The notes: generated by a model from the letters alone, not told the origin. Shown: positions 48,851-58,623, counted from the stretch's first letter. The stretch: 64,000 nt of DNA from Asticcacaulis sp. (GCA_024707255.1 JANQAC010000001.1:62001-126000); one strand, 5' to 3'. Translations and numbers: made by a program.

Positions 48851-51745
48851 GTGTCAGAGATCGCCCCCCACCATACCCGCCCCCTCATCCACGCCGCCAG
48901 CGACGCGAAGCTGATGGCCGTGCTTGGCCCCACCAACACCGGCAAGACCCACTACGCCATCGAGCGCATGTGCGGCTATGCCTCTGGCATGATGGGCCTG
49001 CCCCTGCGGCTGCTCGCCCGTGAAATCTATGAGCGCGTAGTGGCGATCAAGGGCGTCAATGCCGTGGCCCTGATTACCGGCGAGGAAAAGATCATTCCGC
49101 GCCTGCCGTCCTATTTCATCTGTACGGTCGAAGCCATGCCGCTGGAACGCCAGGTCGACTTCCTGTGCGTCGATGAAATCCAGCTCTGCGGCGATACTGA
49201 GCGCGGTTACGTCTTCACCGATCGCCTGCTGCACGCCCGCGGCCGTTTCGAGACACTGTTTCTCGGCGCCAAAACCTTCGCGCCGCTGTTCCATCGCCTC
49301 TTCCCCGGCGCCGAGATCATGATGCGCGAGCGGCTGTCGTCACTCCGCTATTCCGGCCCGAAGAAGCTGACCCGCCTGCCCAAGCGCACCGCTATCGTCG
49401 CCTTTTCGACCGAGAAGGTCTACGCCATCGCCGAACTGATCCGCCGCCAGCGCGGCGGCGCCGCCGTAGTCATGGGCAGCCTTTCGCCTAAGACGCGTAA
49501 CGCCCAGGTCGAATTATTTCAAAAAGGCGAGGTCGATTTTCTGGTAGCGACCGATGCCATCGGCATGGGTCTGAATATGGACATCCAGCATGTCGCCTTT
49601 TCGGGTCTTTCCAAGTTCGACGGCAAGCATACCCGTCACCTGACGGCGCAGGAGATCGGCCAGATCGCCGGCCGCGCCGGCCGCCATATGAATGACGGCA
49701 CGTTTGGCGTTACCGGCGAATGCCACGAACTGGACGAAGACCTGGTCCATGCGGTGGAAAATCATATTTTCACCCCGCTCGATGCCGCGCAATGGCGCAA
49801 CCACAAGCTCGACTTCTCGACGCTGGATGCCCTGCTGAAAAGCCTGACCGAGCCGTCCCACGTCATCGGCCTGCATCTGGCCAAGGAGGCGCTGGATGAA
49901 AAGGCCCTTCGCGCCCTGGCACAGGACGAAGACATCGCCGCCAAGATCAAAAATCCGGTGTCTTTGCGCGTCCTTTGGGAAGCCTGCCAGTTGCCGGATT
50001 TCCGCAAGATCGGCTTCGATGAGCACCTGAAGCTGGTGTCGCATCTGTTCTGGTCGCGCCTCAGTCCCGGCGGTTTCATCGCCGAGGATTGGTTCGAAGG
50101 CGCTCTGCGTGATCTCGACCATATGGACGGCGATATCGATACCCTGTCGTCGCGCCTTTCTGGCGTACGTACGCTTTCCTATATCGCCAATCGCGGCGCC
50201 TGGCTGGCGCGCACCGAGCATTGGCGCGACACCACGCGCGATCTCGAAGAACGGCTATCAGACAAGCTGCACCAAGCTCTGATGCAGCGCTTTATCGATG
50301 CCCGGACCAGCGCGCTCCTGAAGGCGCTCGATGCTGAGGAAGCCCCGCGTCCGGAAGTCACGCCCGAAGGTCAGGTGATCATCGAAGGCCACGTCGTCGG
50401 CGAGGTCAAGGGCCTGAGCTTCCGCCCCTCCGGCAGCGAGAGCCTGGTCGCCGACAAGGCCCTGCGCCAGGCGGCCAACCGCGCCATCAAGCCCCTGCTG
50501 CTCGATCGCCTGCGCGATCTGGCGCAAAGCGCCTCGAAAACCTTCCATATCCGCAACCATGATGTGTTGTGGCAAAAGGAACCCGTGGCCCGTATCGAGC
50601 CTTCGGACTGGTTCAATCCGCGCCTGAAGCTGATCGATGCGCCGGACCATCCGGTGCTGGCCGAACGCGCGCTGAAGCGCCTGACAGACTATGTACGCCA
50701 AAGTGCGCAATCGGGCCTGAAAAGCCTCTACAAGATGAAGCAGGTGGCTGATGACGAGAGCGTCTCGGCCAATGTCCGCGCCATCACCTTCCGCCTGTAT
50801 GAAAACGGCGGCGTCATGGTGCGCGACGAGGCGCTCAAGCTGTCGCCGGAAGACAAGGCCGCGCTTAAAGCCTTGGGAATCGCAGGCCATCGCTACGCCT
50901 GGTTCCTGCCCGATATACAAAGCCCGAAACTCCGGCCGCTTTTGCAGGCCTTCGGCAAGGGCGAAAATCCGGCCGATCATCCCCAGCGCAAGCACAGCCT
51001 GCGCGGCCAGTTGCTGCTGGAAGATTATGGCGCCGTGGCGCTCAAGACCCTGTCACAGCTCGACAAGGTCATGAACCATGGCCAATGGCAGAAGGGCGCC
51101 ACCTATGTGCGGGAAGACGCCTTTGCAGCCCTTTCCCTCGGAGACAAGCAGCGCGACAAACTGATGCAGGCCCTGGGCCTGGTAAAGGTCGAGCCAATGA
51201 CCATTACCGAGACGGTCGCGGTCGCGCCGATTGCCGGGGATGCCGCCCCTGAAGGCAAGAAGCGCCGCCGTCGCCGCAAGGCCAAGACCGCGCCGGAAAC
51301 GCCGGTTGAATCGCTCGAAGCCGTTGAGGCCGTAGATGTAGCGGTGACGGAAGTGGCTACCGAAGTGACCGCTGAACCGACTGTTGAATCCCTGCCGGAC
51401 GCTTCCGAAGGTGTGACTGAAACACTCGCCCCTGTGACGGAAACACGCGAAATTCAATTGCTGGGCTGGCGTCAAAAGTCCTTCGAGCCGCGTCCGCCGC
51501 GCGAAAAGCCACAACGGCCGCGTCCGGACCGCAAGGCGCCAAAAGACTCCGGTGAACACAGCGAAGGCAAGCACCTGCGCAAAGGTAAGCGGCCAGGCAA
51601 ACCGGAGGGACAGCGAGACTCCTTACGAGGTCACCGTGATCGCGAACCGAAGCCAGGCGACATGCGCTCACGCGAGCCTTATGTTAATCCCTACTCGCCT
51701 TTCGCTATTTTGCGCGAAAAGCTGGGCGAAAAGCAGGACAGTTAG
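48851..51745 (+). CDS. SUV3-like superfamily II RNA helicase
   Basis: About 964 aa from GTG 48851; the open frame extends to 48695 but the extra 52 codons are not protein-like and no start has a strong ribosome site. Walker A MAVLGPTNTGKTHYAIERM, DExH-type box FLCVDEIQLCGD, TEKVYAIAEL, DFLVATDAIGMGLNMDI and QIAGRAGRH are the helicase motifs. A central region resembles the SUV3 C-terminal domains. From about residue 830 the chain becomes Ala/Glu/Val-rich and then a strongly basic Arg/Lys/Pro tail, likely RNA-binding. Alphaproteobacterial homologues usually lie directly before an S4-domain gene and fdxA; here 4.4 kb separates them. Confidence 0.88.
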   Translation: MSEIAPHHTRPLIHAASDAKLMAVLGPTNTGKTHYAIERMCGYASGMMGLPLRLLAREIYERVVAIKGVNAVALITGEEKIIPRLPSYFICTVEAMPLERQVDFLCVDEIQLCGDTERGYVFTDRLLHARGRFETLFLGAKTFAPLFHRLFPGAEIMMRERLSSLRYSGPKKLTRLPKRTAIVAFSTEKVYAIAELIRRQRGGAAVVMGSLSPKTRNAQVELFQKGEVDFLVATDAIGMGLNMDIQHVAFSGLSKFDGKHTRHLTAQEIGQIAGRAGRHMNDGTFGVTGECHELDEDLVHAVENHIFTPLDAAQWRNHKLDFSTLDALLKSLTEPSHVIGLHLAKEALDEKALRALAQDEDIAAKIKNPVSLRVLWEACQLPDFRKIGFDEHLKLVSHLFWSRLSPGGFIAEDWFEGALRDLDHMDGDIDTLSSRLSGVRTLSYIANRGAWLARTEHWRDTTRDLEERLSDKLHQALMQRFIDARTSALLKALDAEEAPRPEVTPEGQVIIEGHVVGEVKGLSFRPSGSESLVADKALRQAANRAIKPLLLDRLRDLAQSASKTFHIRNHDVLWQKEPVARIEPSDWFNPRLKLIDAPDHPVLAERALKRLTDYVRQSAQSGLKSLYKMKQVADDESVSANVRAITFRLYENGGVMVRDEALKLSPEDKAALKALGIAGHRYAWFLPDIQSPKLRPLLQAFGKGENPADHPQRKHSLRGQLLLEDYGAVALKTLSQLDKVMNHGQWQKGATYVREDAFAALSLGDKQRDKLMQALGLVKVEPMTITETVAVAPIAGDAAPEGKKRRRRRKAKTAPETPVESLEAVEAVDVAVTEVATEVTAEPTVESLPDASEGVTETLAPVTETREIQLLGWRQKSFEPRPPREKPQRPRPDRKAPKDSGEHSEGKHLRKGKRPGKPEGQRDSLRGHRDREPKPGDMRSREPYVNPYSPFAILREKLGEKQDS

Positions 51746-51788
51746 GTCGTGAACTCATAAATCATCGAGGCTGAGCGGGAGATGTTTC

Positions 51789-52219
51789 TTAAACGGGATG
51801 GCGTTTAGGACGCATCCGTCCGTGTCCGTCCAACTCCTTCACCCGTCGCCCAGGATTTCCAAGATATTCATCAGTTGATCGACGTCCTTGTTTATCTTCA
51901 ATTGATACGATGAACCTTCGCCCAAAGGCGTCCGAGGAAAAGCGGGCCTTTAGTTCGCGAAACGCATCCGGCGCATAGCCTGCCTCTGGCATAAATCGTT
52001 TAAGGTCTCCGAATAGAGAGAAATTGCCTTCGATAAGGAAGGTGATATTTGAGCACCTGACGAGGTCCCAGCAACAAAATCGACTAAGATATAGCCTTCA
52101 GGACTAGCCGAAGCCTCAGCAAACACATCCGTAGCATAAATGCCGATCATAAATCCCATGCCGCTTGCAAACGAGTCGGCGATGTTGTGAGCGACGGATT
52201 TTAGATTGCCAAATTTCAT
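51789..52219 (-). CDS. Hypothetical protein, frameshifted near 51979
   Basis: 143 aa if one base is added. The first part, from ATG 52219, reads KSVAHNIADSFASGMGFMIG and IYATDVFAEASASPEGYILV to TLNDLCQRQ; the second part, in another frame, continues GYAPDAFRELKARFSSDAFG to a stop at 51789. Joining them needs one extra G between CAG and GCTAT on the - strand. I recognise no family. No signal peptide. The composition is less GC-rich than the surrounding core genes. Confidence 0.5.
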
Positions 52220-52447
52220 GGTGTCGCTCTGGTTTAAACCGAAAACTATCTCAAAGTGGCGGAACTAAGGTCTGCGCCTGACTATATGCAGACGGTGCCC
52301 AAGACCCTAGGCGCGTTCAGCATTGCCCTCTGGGGCACGTTAGGGATGTCCTTCCCCCCACCAGATCCATTTTACTCCTGACGTTTCCTTATTCAAGTGC
52401 AGCAACTTACTCTTGGGTAACACGCCGCTTTTTGATTCAAGTTGATT

Positions 52448-52540
52448 ATGAGCCCATATGACCTTTCTGACTTCGAGCGGCTAGCCATTGAACCGCCGTT
52501 TCCGAACAAACCACGAGGCGTTCCCCGCGTCGACGATTGA
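52448..52540 (+). mobile_element. IS5-family transposase remnant (N-terminal 30 codons)
   Basis: ATG 52448 begins MSPYDLSDFERLAIEP and goes on PFPNKPRGVPRVDD before a TGA. This is the start of the IS5/IS402-type transposase (consensus YDLTDFEWxxIEPLLPNKPRGVPRVDDRR). The rest of the gene is gone, so only a scar remains. The 52220-52613 stretch holds no other gene that I can see. Confidence 0.7.
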
Positions 52541-52613
52541 GGGTTTCAAACGGCATCTTTTGATTTCTAAGATCCGGTGCGTCATGGCGCGATCTCCCTG
52601 AACGGTACGGTCC

Positions 52614-52808
52614 TCACACGACCGCGTACAACCGTTTTCGACGCTGGAGCAACGCGAGTGTTTGAGACCGGTTCATGGATGCGATCTCGGAGAAACACGG
52701 CGGAAACCTTCCAATGATCGACGGCACCTCGGTACGCGCTATGACACGCTTGGATCGACCTTTCTCTCCATAGTAAAATGAGCCTGCAATCGTCTCAAGC
52801 TGCGCCAT
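52614..52808 (-). CDS. Small hypothetical protein
   Basis: 64 aa, MAQLETIAGSFYYGEKGRSK onwards, basic C-terminus. No family recognised, no clear ribosome site. It lies between the IS5 remnant and the cold-shock leader. Could be a real small protein or a chance frame in remnant DNA. Confidence 0.25.
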   Translation of the reverse strand: MAQLETIAGSFYYGEKGRSKRVIARTEVPSIIGRFPPCFSEIASMNRSQTLALLQRRKRLYAVV

Positions 52809-52838
52809 TATGAGTCTACGACCTAATCAGCTTTTTTT

Positions 52839-52878
52839 AAATTAAGCCGCGAAACATATGTGTTCCGCAGCTTAATTA
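52839..52878. repeat. Imperfect palindrome upstream of the cold-shock gene
   Basis: AATTAAGC (52840-52847) and GCTTAATT (52870-52877) enclose a nearly symmetric centre around ACATATGT. About 200 bp before the csp start. It could be a regulator site or an RNA hairpin in a long leader. Confidence 0.4.
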
Positions 52879-53081
52879 TATTACCCGGAATGTCAAAAAT
52901 AAGATATTTGCTATTGATGATAAAATAAGGTAGCTTTCTTTCATCGATATCTAATTGTCTGCTGTTTTGTTTCGCACTTAAAATAAAGTGCATCGAGCGA
53001 ACCCCCATTCAAAAATTTACCGAGAGGCATCCGAATATTTCGTTCGGCTGCGTATACACATGCTATTTGAAAGGGTTCATT

Positions 53082-53291
53082 ATGAGCACCGGAACAGTTA
53101 AGTGGTTTAATCCGACAAAGGGCTTCGGCTTCATCGAGCCGATCGATGGCGGCCAAGACGTATTCGTTCACATCAGCGCCGTTGAACGCGCCGGTATGCG
53201 CAGCCTCAACGAAGGCCAGAAGGTCTCCTATGAGATGGCGCGCGACTCAAAGTCCGGCAAGATGTCGGCTGAGCAGCTCGAAAACGCCTAA
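53082..53291 (+). CDS. Cold-shock protein, CspA family
   Basis: 69 aa. [20 protein letters not shown] has RNP1 (KGFGFI), and DVFVHISAV supplies RNP2 (VFVHI), the nucleic-acid-binding strands of the cold-shock OB fold. ATG 53082 with AAGGG seven bases upstream; an in-frame start at 53067 is not needed. Acts as an RNA chaperone or anti-terminator. The 270-bp AT-rich leader is typical for genes whose mRNA leader responds to temperature, though no specific cold box is recognised. Ends in a strong terminator. Confidence 0.95.
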   Translation: MSTGTVKWFNPTKGFGFIEPIDGGQDVFVHISAVERAGMRSLNEGQKVSYEMARDSKSGKMSAEQLENA

Positions 53292-53309
53292 GCTGTAAAG
53301 CTTGGATGG

Positions 53310-53343
53310 AAAGGCCGGTCCTGCGAGGGACCGGCCTTTTTTT
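53310..53343 (+). terminator. Rho-independent terminator of the cold-shock gene
   Basis: Stem AAGGCCGGTCC (53311-53321) with 53328-53338, loop TGCGAG, followed by a run of T. Confidence 0.9.
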
Positions 53344-53512
53344 ATTGCGCCAGCACCTGCCGCATAAAACCTGGCAGGTCTGCATCGCTGAAACCGAACA
53401 CATAAAGGCTGTTCGGATTGGGCTTGCCGTCGATAGTGCTCAGGAAATCATTGTCGCTGGCGATCCACAGGGTGTGCGTGAAAGCGACAAGACAAGCGAT
53501 CAGCGGGCGCAT
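53342..53512 (-). pseudogene. C-terminal remnant of a phytase-like esterase gene
   Basis: About 56 codons. LWIASDNDFLSTIDGKPNPN and LYVFGFSDADLPGF resemble the C-terminal end of esterase-like phytase-family proteins (DNDF turn, then a YVF strand). No upstream part exists: the region before it changes frame and meaning. A GGAG lies before ATG 53512, but a 56-aa protein made only of this tail is unlikely to work. The family likeness is by eye. Confidence 0.4.
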
Positions 53513-53571
53513 AGGCAGGTCTCCATTTGGGAGTCCGCTTATGCGCATACCACGTGACAAGCCTGTGACAG

Positions 53572-56046
53572 TTAATGCTTCTGCGTCGCCGCCAAAACCA
53601 GGAACATGTAATTGGTCTCACCACCGCCCATGACATATTCCGTCTGCTGCCAGAAATAGGGCCATTTTTTCAGTTCCGGCAGATCGGGCCGGATCAGGGC
53701 CGTGCCGGAAATGACGCCGCCTGGGATATAGGACCAGTCGGCCCGGTTGGCGCCATAGGCGGTAGTGGCCGATTTTGCCCCGACTCCGGAGGCAAAGGAC
53801 TCGGTATTTTCGCCCGGATGAACACCCAGAACGAAGTTCAGCGCCTCCATCTGCAATGCATCGGGCGTATATTGTGGCCACGCCTTGCGAACAAAATACT
53901 GGTCGACTCCGAACTTCTGGATATCCCAGCCAGCGCCCCAGATATAGGGCACGTAAGGGACGCCATATGGCGTCTTCGTCGCTTCGTCGGTGAGCCTGGT
54001 CTGCCAGGTTTTCACCGCCTCACCGACCTCACGATTGAAAGCCTTGTCCCTGATCAGCGGCATGGCCGGAGCCAGCACCGCACCGGTCTGGTCGATATGC
54101 GCCACGATTTCCGGTTTGAGCGCGACCAGCCGTTTCAAGGCCGTGGCGTCATGCGTCGTCTGGGCCAGTTCGGAGAGAACAAAAACCTTTGCCTGCAAAT
54201 CCGTGGCGCGGTCATAGGCTTTATCATAAAGATCGCGTGAGGCGGCCAGGGCATCGGCGGCCATTTTCGGATTGGTGGGGGTCAGCACGCGCGCCGCCGT
54301 TGCCAGTTGCGCCGCCGTCGTCAGTTCGCGGTTGGGGTTGTCCTCGGTGAAGACATAGCGGTCGTCCGGAATGGATGAAGTCCTGGCCGTGCGCTCACCT
54401 TTTGGCAGCGCCGGGTCGTAATCGAGATTATCGGTCTGGCTCGATACATCACCGAGCAGGGTATATTGCTCAAGCGTCGGCTCGATAATGCCGCGATAGG
54501 TCCGCCCCAAAGCCTTGTAGCCGCCCAGCACCGACAGCAGCCCGTGCTCGATCTGCTGAAGGGCGTCGTTCCGGCCATCGGGCTGGTGGATTTCGGTCAC
54601 CTTCTTCGCCTCGTCGATCGTGGTGGCGTCGTAATCCAGACCAAATTCCTCGACCATCTTCGACAGTAGCCACACCGTCCCCATCTGGCTTTCGACACGC
54701 AAGTCATAATCGCCGGCATCATGCCAGCCGCCGGCATTGAGCCCCGGCACATGCTCGCCCGGCTGATATTTCGTAAGCGTCGAGCCGCCCTGCAGATAAC
54801 CGTCGAAATGATTGAAATTAATCGGCGCCATGCGAACATCGTCCTCGTGGTCGAGGCCATGCCAGGTGCGGTACTTCTCTTTCACCAGCATATGGCACAT
54901 CTGGACCGGCAGAAAATATTCCAGGGTCGGCTGCCAGACATGGCGGTCGTAGACATCGTCGGCGATGCGGAACACGCCGGTCGCTTCGCCGCGATATTCC
55001 AGTTCGTACATGCCGGGATCTGTCACGGCCGTGAGATCGGCCGTCAGGTAGTTGTAGCGCAGGAATTGCCCCCAGGGCTTCGGCGTATAGCGCGCGACCT
55101 CGTCACGGCCGTTCGCGGTCATGCGATAGAGGATCAGCGGATCGGCCTGGGTGTCGCGCTTGTCCTGCTCGATGATAATGGTCTTGGCCTGCTCCGGCCG
55201 ATAGCCAACCTGGCTGACCTGCACTACCGGTGTGTAGCGCCAGTCCGGATCGATATTCGGCGTGATCGTCCAGGTGATGGCATCCTTTGTGGCGCCAGGT
55301 TTGGTGATTTCGCGGACAATATACCAGCCATTATTGAAATTACCGCGGCCGTCGATCAACTCCAGTTCGCCGGTCTGGCTCCGGATCGTCATGCGCTGTA
55401 GCGGATTTTCGGGCGCCACGGTAAGGGATTTGCCTTCGGCCAGAGGCGCGGTGATGATCTGGCCATGGTCATTTTCCATGCCGCCATTGGCCTGGCGCGG
55501 GAAAATACCACTCTGCTGATCCATCAGCCACGACTTGCCGAAAAGATCGGTCGGGAACAGCTCGAAATTGAAGCCGACCTTGCCTTCCCAATTGGACGGC
55601 AGCGGCTTGTCGAGATCAACCGACACCTGGAAAGCGTTGCCCTCCAGCGGCGTGACGCGCACATGGTAGCTAAAATTCAGATCGGGGTAGTCGATCGGAT
55701 TGAAGCCCTTGCGGTTCTTTGACTCGTCCGGATAGTGCAGCGCCTGGCTGATGCTGTTGGTGGCGGCATCGACCACCGGCTTGCCATCCCCCGCCGGCAT
55801 TGGGGACCACTGGCCGGGAGACGGCTCCAGTCGCAGGTCGCCATTGGCCGCCACGCGTACGCCGTGCTGAATAACGGTGACGCCGGTCTGGTGCCCATCC
55901 GGGTAGATGTCGGCAAAGACCGTGACGTTAAGCCCCGGCGCTTCAAAATAACCCTTGTCATTGAGCTTCAGGTTTGGCTCAGCCAGCGCCGCCCCCGCCA
56001 TCAGGGACAGGCATGACACCGCCATCATCAGTTTGCTGATCTTCAT
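53572..56046 (-). CDS. GH9 endoglucanase/cellulase-type hydrolase
   Basis: About 824 aa from ATG 56046 with GGGAGAAG upstream (the frame extends 12 codons further, not needed). Sec signal MKISKLMMAVSCLSLMAGAA. After an extended beta-rich N-terminal region, an Ig-like CelD_N domain (QVSQVGYRPEQAKTIIIEQD) leads to the (alpha/alpha)6 barrel with GLNAGGWHDAGDYDLRVESQ holding the catalytic Asp pair, LNFVLGVHPG, and the terminal VMGGGETNYMFLVLAA with the acid Glu. GH9 enzymes attack beta-1,4-glucan. It is separate from the N-glycan locus and lies inside the interval between helicase and S4 genes. Confidence 0.9.
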   Translation of the reverse strand: MKISKLMMAVSCLSLMAGAALAEPNLKLNDKGYFEAPGLNVTVFADIYPDGHQTGVTVIQHGVRVAANGDLRLEPSPGQWSPMPAGDGKPVVDAATNSISQALHYPDESKNRKGFNPIDYPDLNFSYHVRVTPLEGNAFQVSVDLDKPLPSNWEGKVGFNFELFPTDLFGKSWLMDQQSGIFPRQANGGMENDHGQIITAPLAEGKSLTVAPENPLQRMTIRSQTGELELIDGRGNFNNGWYIVREITKPGATKDAITWTITPNIDPDWRYTPVVQVSQVGYRPEQAKTIIIEQDKRDTQADPLILYRMTANGRDEVARYTPKPWGQFLRYNYLTADLTAVTDPGMYELEYRGEATGVFRIADDVYDRHVWQPTLEYFLPVQMCHMLVKEKYRTWHGLDHEDDVRMAPINFNHFDGYLQGGSTLTKYQPGEHVPGLNAGGWHDAGDYDLRVESQMGTVWLLSKMVEEFGLDYDATTIDEAKKVTEIHQPDGRNDALQQIEHGLLSVLGGYKALGRTYRGIIEPTLEQYTLLGDVSSQTDNLDYDPALPKGERTARTSSIPDDRYVFTEDNPNRELTTAAQLATAARVLTPTNPKMAADALAASRDLYDKAYDRATDLQAKVFVLSELAQTTHDATALKRLVALKPEIVAHIDQTGAVLAPAMPLIRDKAFNREVGEAVKTWQTRLTDEATKTPYGVPYVPYIWGAGWDIQKFGVDQYFVRKAWPQYTPDALQMEALNFVLGVHPGENTESFASGVGAKSATTAYGANRADWSYIPGGVISGTALIRPDLPELKKWPYFWQQTEYVMGGGETNYMFLVLAATQKH

Positions 56047-56139
56047 GGTCTTCTCCCAATCTGCCCTCTGGAAGCGGGGCATTGATATCGATTACAGGAC
56101 TATAACGGAGGATCGCCTGATCACAAGAGCCCGTTTGAC

Positions 56140-56484
56140 ATGCAGGCTCCGCATCCCAATATTCAGGTCATGCAGACAGACTCCCCCTCCGTTCGGCTCG
56201 ACGTATGGCTTTGGCGCGCCCGCTTTTTCAAAACGCGCGCGCTTTCGGCCAAAGCGTGCGAAAGCGGCCATATCCGGCTGGAGCGCTTCGGCAAGATGAC
56301 ACGAATTGAAAAAGCCTCCGCCTCGATCAGGCCCGGCGACCGCCTGATTTTCGCCATAGGCACCCGCCTGTTCGACATCATCGTGCAGGATGCCGGGGAA
56401 CGGCGTGGCCCCGCGACAGAGGCCCAAAGCCTTTACCGGCAAGCCTCTGCGGCGGCTGACACGGATACTAATGCCTCGAATTAG
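56140..56484 (+). CDS. S4-domain RNA-binding protein (Hsp15-like)
   Basis: About 114 aa; ATG 56170 is an alternative start. VRLDVWLWRARFFKTRALSA is the S4 domain opening and ARLI-type turns follow in SIRPGDRLIFAIGTRLFDII. Related to E. coli Hsp15, which binds stalled 50S subunits carrying nascent tRNA. In this group of bacteria it usually stands between the SUV3-like helicase and fdxA. Confidence 0.88.
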   Translation: MQAPHPNIQVMQTDSPSVRLDVWLWRARFFKTRALSAKACESGHIRLERFGKMTRIEKASASIRPGDRLIFAIGTRLFDIIVQDAGERRGPATEAQSLYRQASAAADTDTNASN

Positions 56485-56581
56485 AACAAATCGGGTTTCG
56501 CACCGCGCCTGACTCTTGACACAGCGGCCTTATCTGAGCATGACGCACACATTCCTAAGTTTGTAATCGAGGCTTTAGACT

Positions 56582-56920
56582 ATGACCTACATCGTTATGG
56601 ACCCTTGCGTGAAATGCAAGTTCATGGACTGCGTGGAAGTCTGTCCGGTCGATTGCTTCTACGAAGGCGAGAACTTCCTGGTCATCAATCCGGACGAGTG
56701 CATCGATTGCGGCGTCTGCGAACCGGAATGCCCGGTCGACGCCATCAAGCCGGACACCGAGGACGAGGGCACCAAGTGGCTGGAGATCAATACCAAATAC
56801 GCCGCCGTCTGGCCCAATATCTCGGAAAAGGGCACCCCGCCGGCCGACCGCGAGGACTATGAGCGCGAAACCGGCAAGTTCGAGAAATACTTCTCCGAAA
56901 AGCCCGGAGATGGCAAATAA
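56582..56920 (+). CDS. fdxA: Seven-iron ferredoxin FdxA
   Basis: 112 aa. [20 protein letters not shown] and [17 protein letters not shown] carry the cysteines for one [3Fe-4S] and one [4Fe-4S] cluster, followed by the long C-terminal tail ([18 protein letters not shown]) typical of FdxA. Cytoplasmic electron carrier; partner unknown. Followed within six bases by the DUF1294 gene. Confidence 0.95.
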   Translation: MTYIVMDPCVKCKFMDCVEVCPVDCFYEGENFLVINPDECIDCGVCEPECPVDAIKPDTEDEGTKWLEINTKYAAVWPNISEKGTPPADREDYERETGKFEKYFSEKPGDGK

Positions 56921-56925
56921 GCCGC

Positions 56926-57213
56926 TTGCCGCTTTGGCCGGGGCTTCTGCTTTACCTCGCCCTTATCCATCTTGTGACATGGCACGCCTGGCGACTTGAT
57001 AAAAGAAACGCCGTTATGCGAGAAAGTCGCATTTCCGAACGCACGCTTTTAACCCTCTGCTGGCTCGGCGGATGGCCAGGCGCCTTGATTGGCACACAGG
57101 TTTTTCGCCATAAAGGCAGCAAAAAAGCCTTTATTCACAAGGTTTATCTCGCAGCAGGCTTTCAAGCGGCGCTTCTCTGCGCTACGCTGCTGCTGATGTG
57201 GCAGCCTGTGTGA
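56926..57213 (+). CDS. DUF1294 small membrane protein
   Basis: 95 aa with two or three hydrophobic segments. LDKRNAVMRESRISERTLL, LGGWPGALIGTQVFRHKGSK and KKAFIHKVYL match DUF1294. TTG 56926 is the only start that fits the domain; ribosome site unclear, so translation may be coupled to fdxA. Function unknown. Confidence 0.75.
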   Translation: MPLWPGLLLYLALIHLVTWHAWRLDKRNAVMRESRISERTLLTLCWLGGWPGALIGTQVFRHKGSKKAFIHKVYLAAGFQAALLCATLLLMWQPV

Positions 57214-57588
57214 GCGCTAACGTAGCCGCCCTTTATTTCGCCGTAAATTTGTGATATACATGTCATATTGCAAGAGTCGCACGGCCCGCTTCTTGTCCTT
57301 CATGGATAAACCCAGACCACACGATCCGCGCAAATCTTCGTTTGTTTCAGGCGTTCAGACCTGCGCTTCGCGCGGGTTTTAAATGCACCATCGACGCAGG
57401 TCGGATGACAACCTTGTCTTAGTTGAGAAATAGCGCACATCCATCATCCCCATGAGGGCTCTCCTGAGGATGATTCTGTGCGCTCGCGTGCCACCTTCAG
57501 CCCCTCCTCGGTTGCTGGAGCGAGACGCCTTGACGCCTATGAGACCCGATTGTCCGCCGGTTTGCCCCAACCTCTCGAAAGGTTCGCC
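57214..57588. other. Leader/promoter region of carD
   Basis: 375 bp without a supported gene; the carD frame runs back to 57478, but those 37 codons look random. An inverted repeat ATCATCC...GGATGAT spans 57442-57473. The 5' part is AT-rich and probably holds the carD promoter. Confidence 0.45.
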
Positions 57589-58104
57589 ATGTCCGACACC
57601 CTCACCCTTTCCCGTCACGATTTCACCGTAGGCGACAAGGTCGTCTATCCTGCCCATGGCGTGGGCCAGGTTGCGGCGATCGAGACCCAGGAAGTGGCTG
57701 GCTACACTCTCGAAGTGTATGTGGTTACCTTCGATCATGAAAAGATGACCCTGCGCGTGCCCACCAAGAAGGCCAAGGTGGCCGGCCTGCGCCATCTCGC
57801 CCACGAAGCCATTATGTCGCAAGCCCTGGTGACCCTCAAGGGTCGCGCCCGTATCAAGCGCACCATGTGGTCGCGCCGCGCCCAGGAATATGAAGCCAAG
57901 ATCAATTCCGGCTGCCTGGTCTCGCTGGCCGAGGTCGTCCGCGATCTTTACCGCTCCGACAGCCAGCCCGAGCAATCCTACTCGGAGCGTCAACTCTATG
58001 AATCGGCCCTCGACCGCATGGCCCGCGAAGTGGCGGCCATCGAAAAGATCGACCGCGACTCGGCCGTGGCCATCCTCAACAAGAACCTGACCAAGGCTGC
58101 CTAA
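57589..58104 (+). CDS. carD: CarD family transcriptional regulator
   Basis: 171 aa from ATG 57589 with AAAGG upstream. FTVGDKVVYPAHGVGQVAAI is the Tudor-like RNA polymerase interaction domain; the C-terminal helical domain includes KGRARIKRTMWSRRAQEYEA, where the conserved Trp contacts the upstream edge of the promoter bubble. CarD stabilises open complexes at rRNA and many other promoters and is usually essential. A terminator follows. Confidence 0.93.
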   Translation: MSDTLTLSRHDFTVGDKVVYPAHGVGQVAAIETQEVAGYTLEVYVVTFDHEKMTLRVPTKKAKVAGLRHLAHEAIMSQALVTLKGRARIKRTMWSRRAQEYEAKINSGCLVSLAEVVRDLYRSDSQPEQSYSERQLYESALDRMAREVAAIEKIDRDSAVAILNKNLTKAA

Positions 58105-58125
58105 GCCTTTTCCCATTTTGAAATG

Positions 58126-58161
58126 AAAAAAGCCTCCCAGTTCCCGCCGGGAGGCTTTTTT
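58126..58161 (+). terminator. Rho-independent terminator of carD
   Basis: Perfect 13-bp stem, 58126-58138 with 58149-58161 (AAAAAAGCCTCCC), loop of 10, ending in six T. Confidence 0.9.
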
Positions 58162-58305
58162 ACAAGCCTCACAAGAAACTCAGACGGCAAAAAATGCCGT
58201 TTTACCCTTGACCTCGCCGGCCCATTTGCCTATAGAACCGCCTCTCGCGCGGCGGACAGGTGTCCGGACGTGCTCATATATTCGTTTTAATCGAAGGTAT
58301 ATCCC

Positions 58306-58599
58306 ATGTCGCGTCGTTGCGAACTGACCGGTGTCGGTCCTATGGTCGGCCACAGCGTCAGCCACTCGAACATCAAGACCAAGCGCCGCTTCCTGCCGTC
58401 GCTTCGCCAGATCAACCTGCAATCCGACGCGCTCGGCGCTTCGTTCCGCCTGAAGATCTCGAACGCTGCCCTGCGCACGCTCGACTTCAAGGGCGGCCTG
58501 GATGCCTTCATCGTCAAGGCTGACGACGCCAACCTGTCGATCCGCGCCCGTCGCCTGAAGAAGCAGATCAAGGACAAGCTGGCCGAAACCGCCGCTTAA
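58306..58599 (+). CDS. rpmB: Large-subunit ribosomal protein bL28
   Basis: 97 aa. MSRRCELTGVGPMVGHSVSH and NIKTKRRFLPSL are standard L28; it lacks the zinc-binding second Cys pair and is of the longer alphaproteobacterial type. Monocistronic, between two terminators. Confidence 0.96.
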   Translation: MSRRCELTGVGPMVGHSVSHSNIKTKRRFLPSLRQINLQSDALGASFRLKISNAALRTLDFKGGLDAFIVKADDANLSIRARRLKKQIKDKLAETAA

Positions 58600-58623
58600 T
58601 CCCTGCGAGATATCGAACACATG

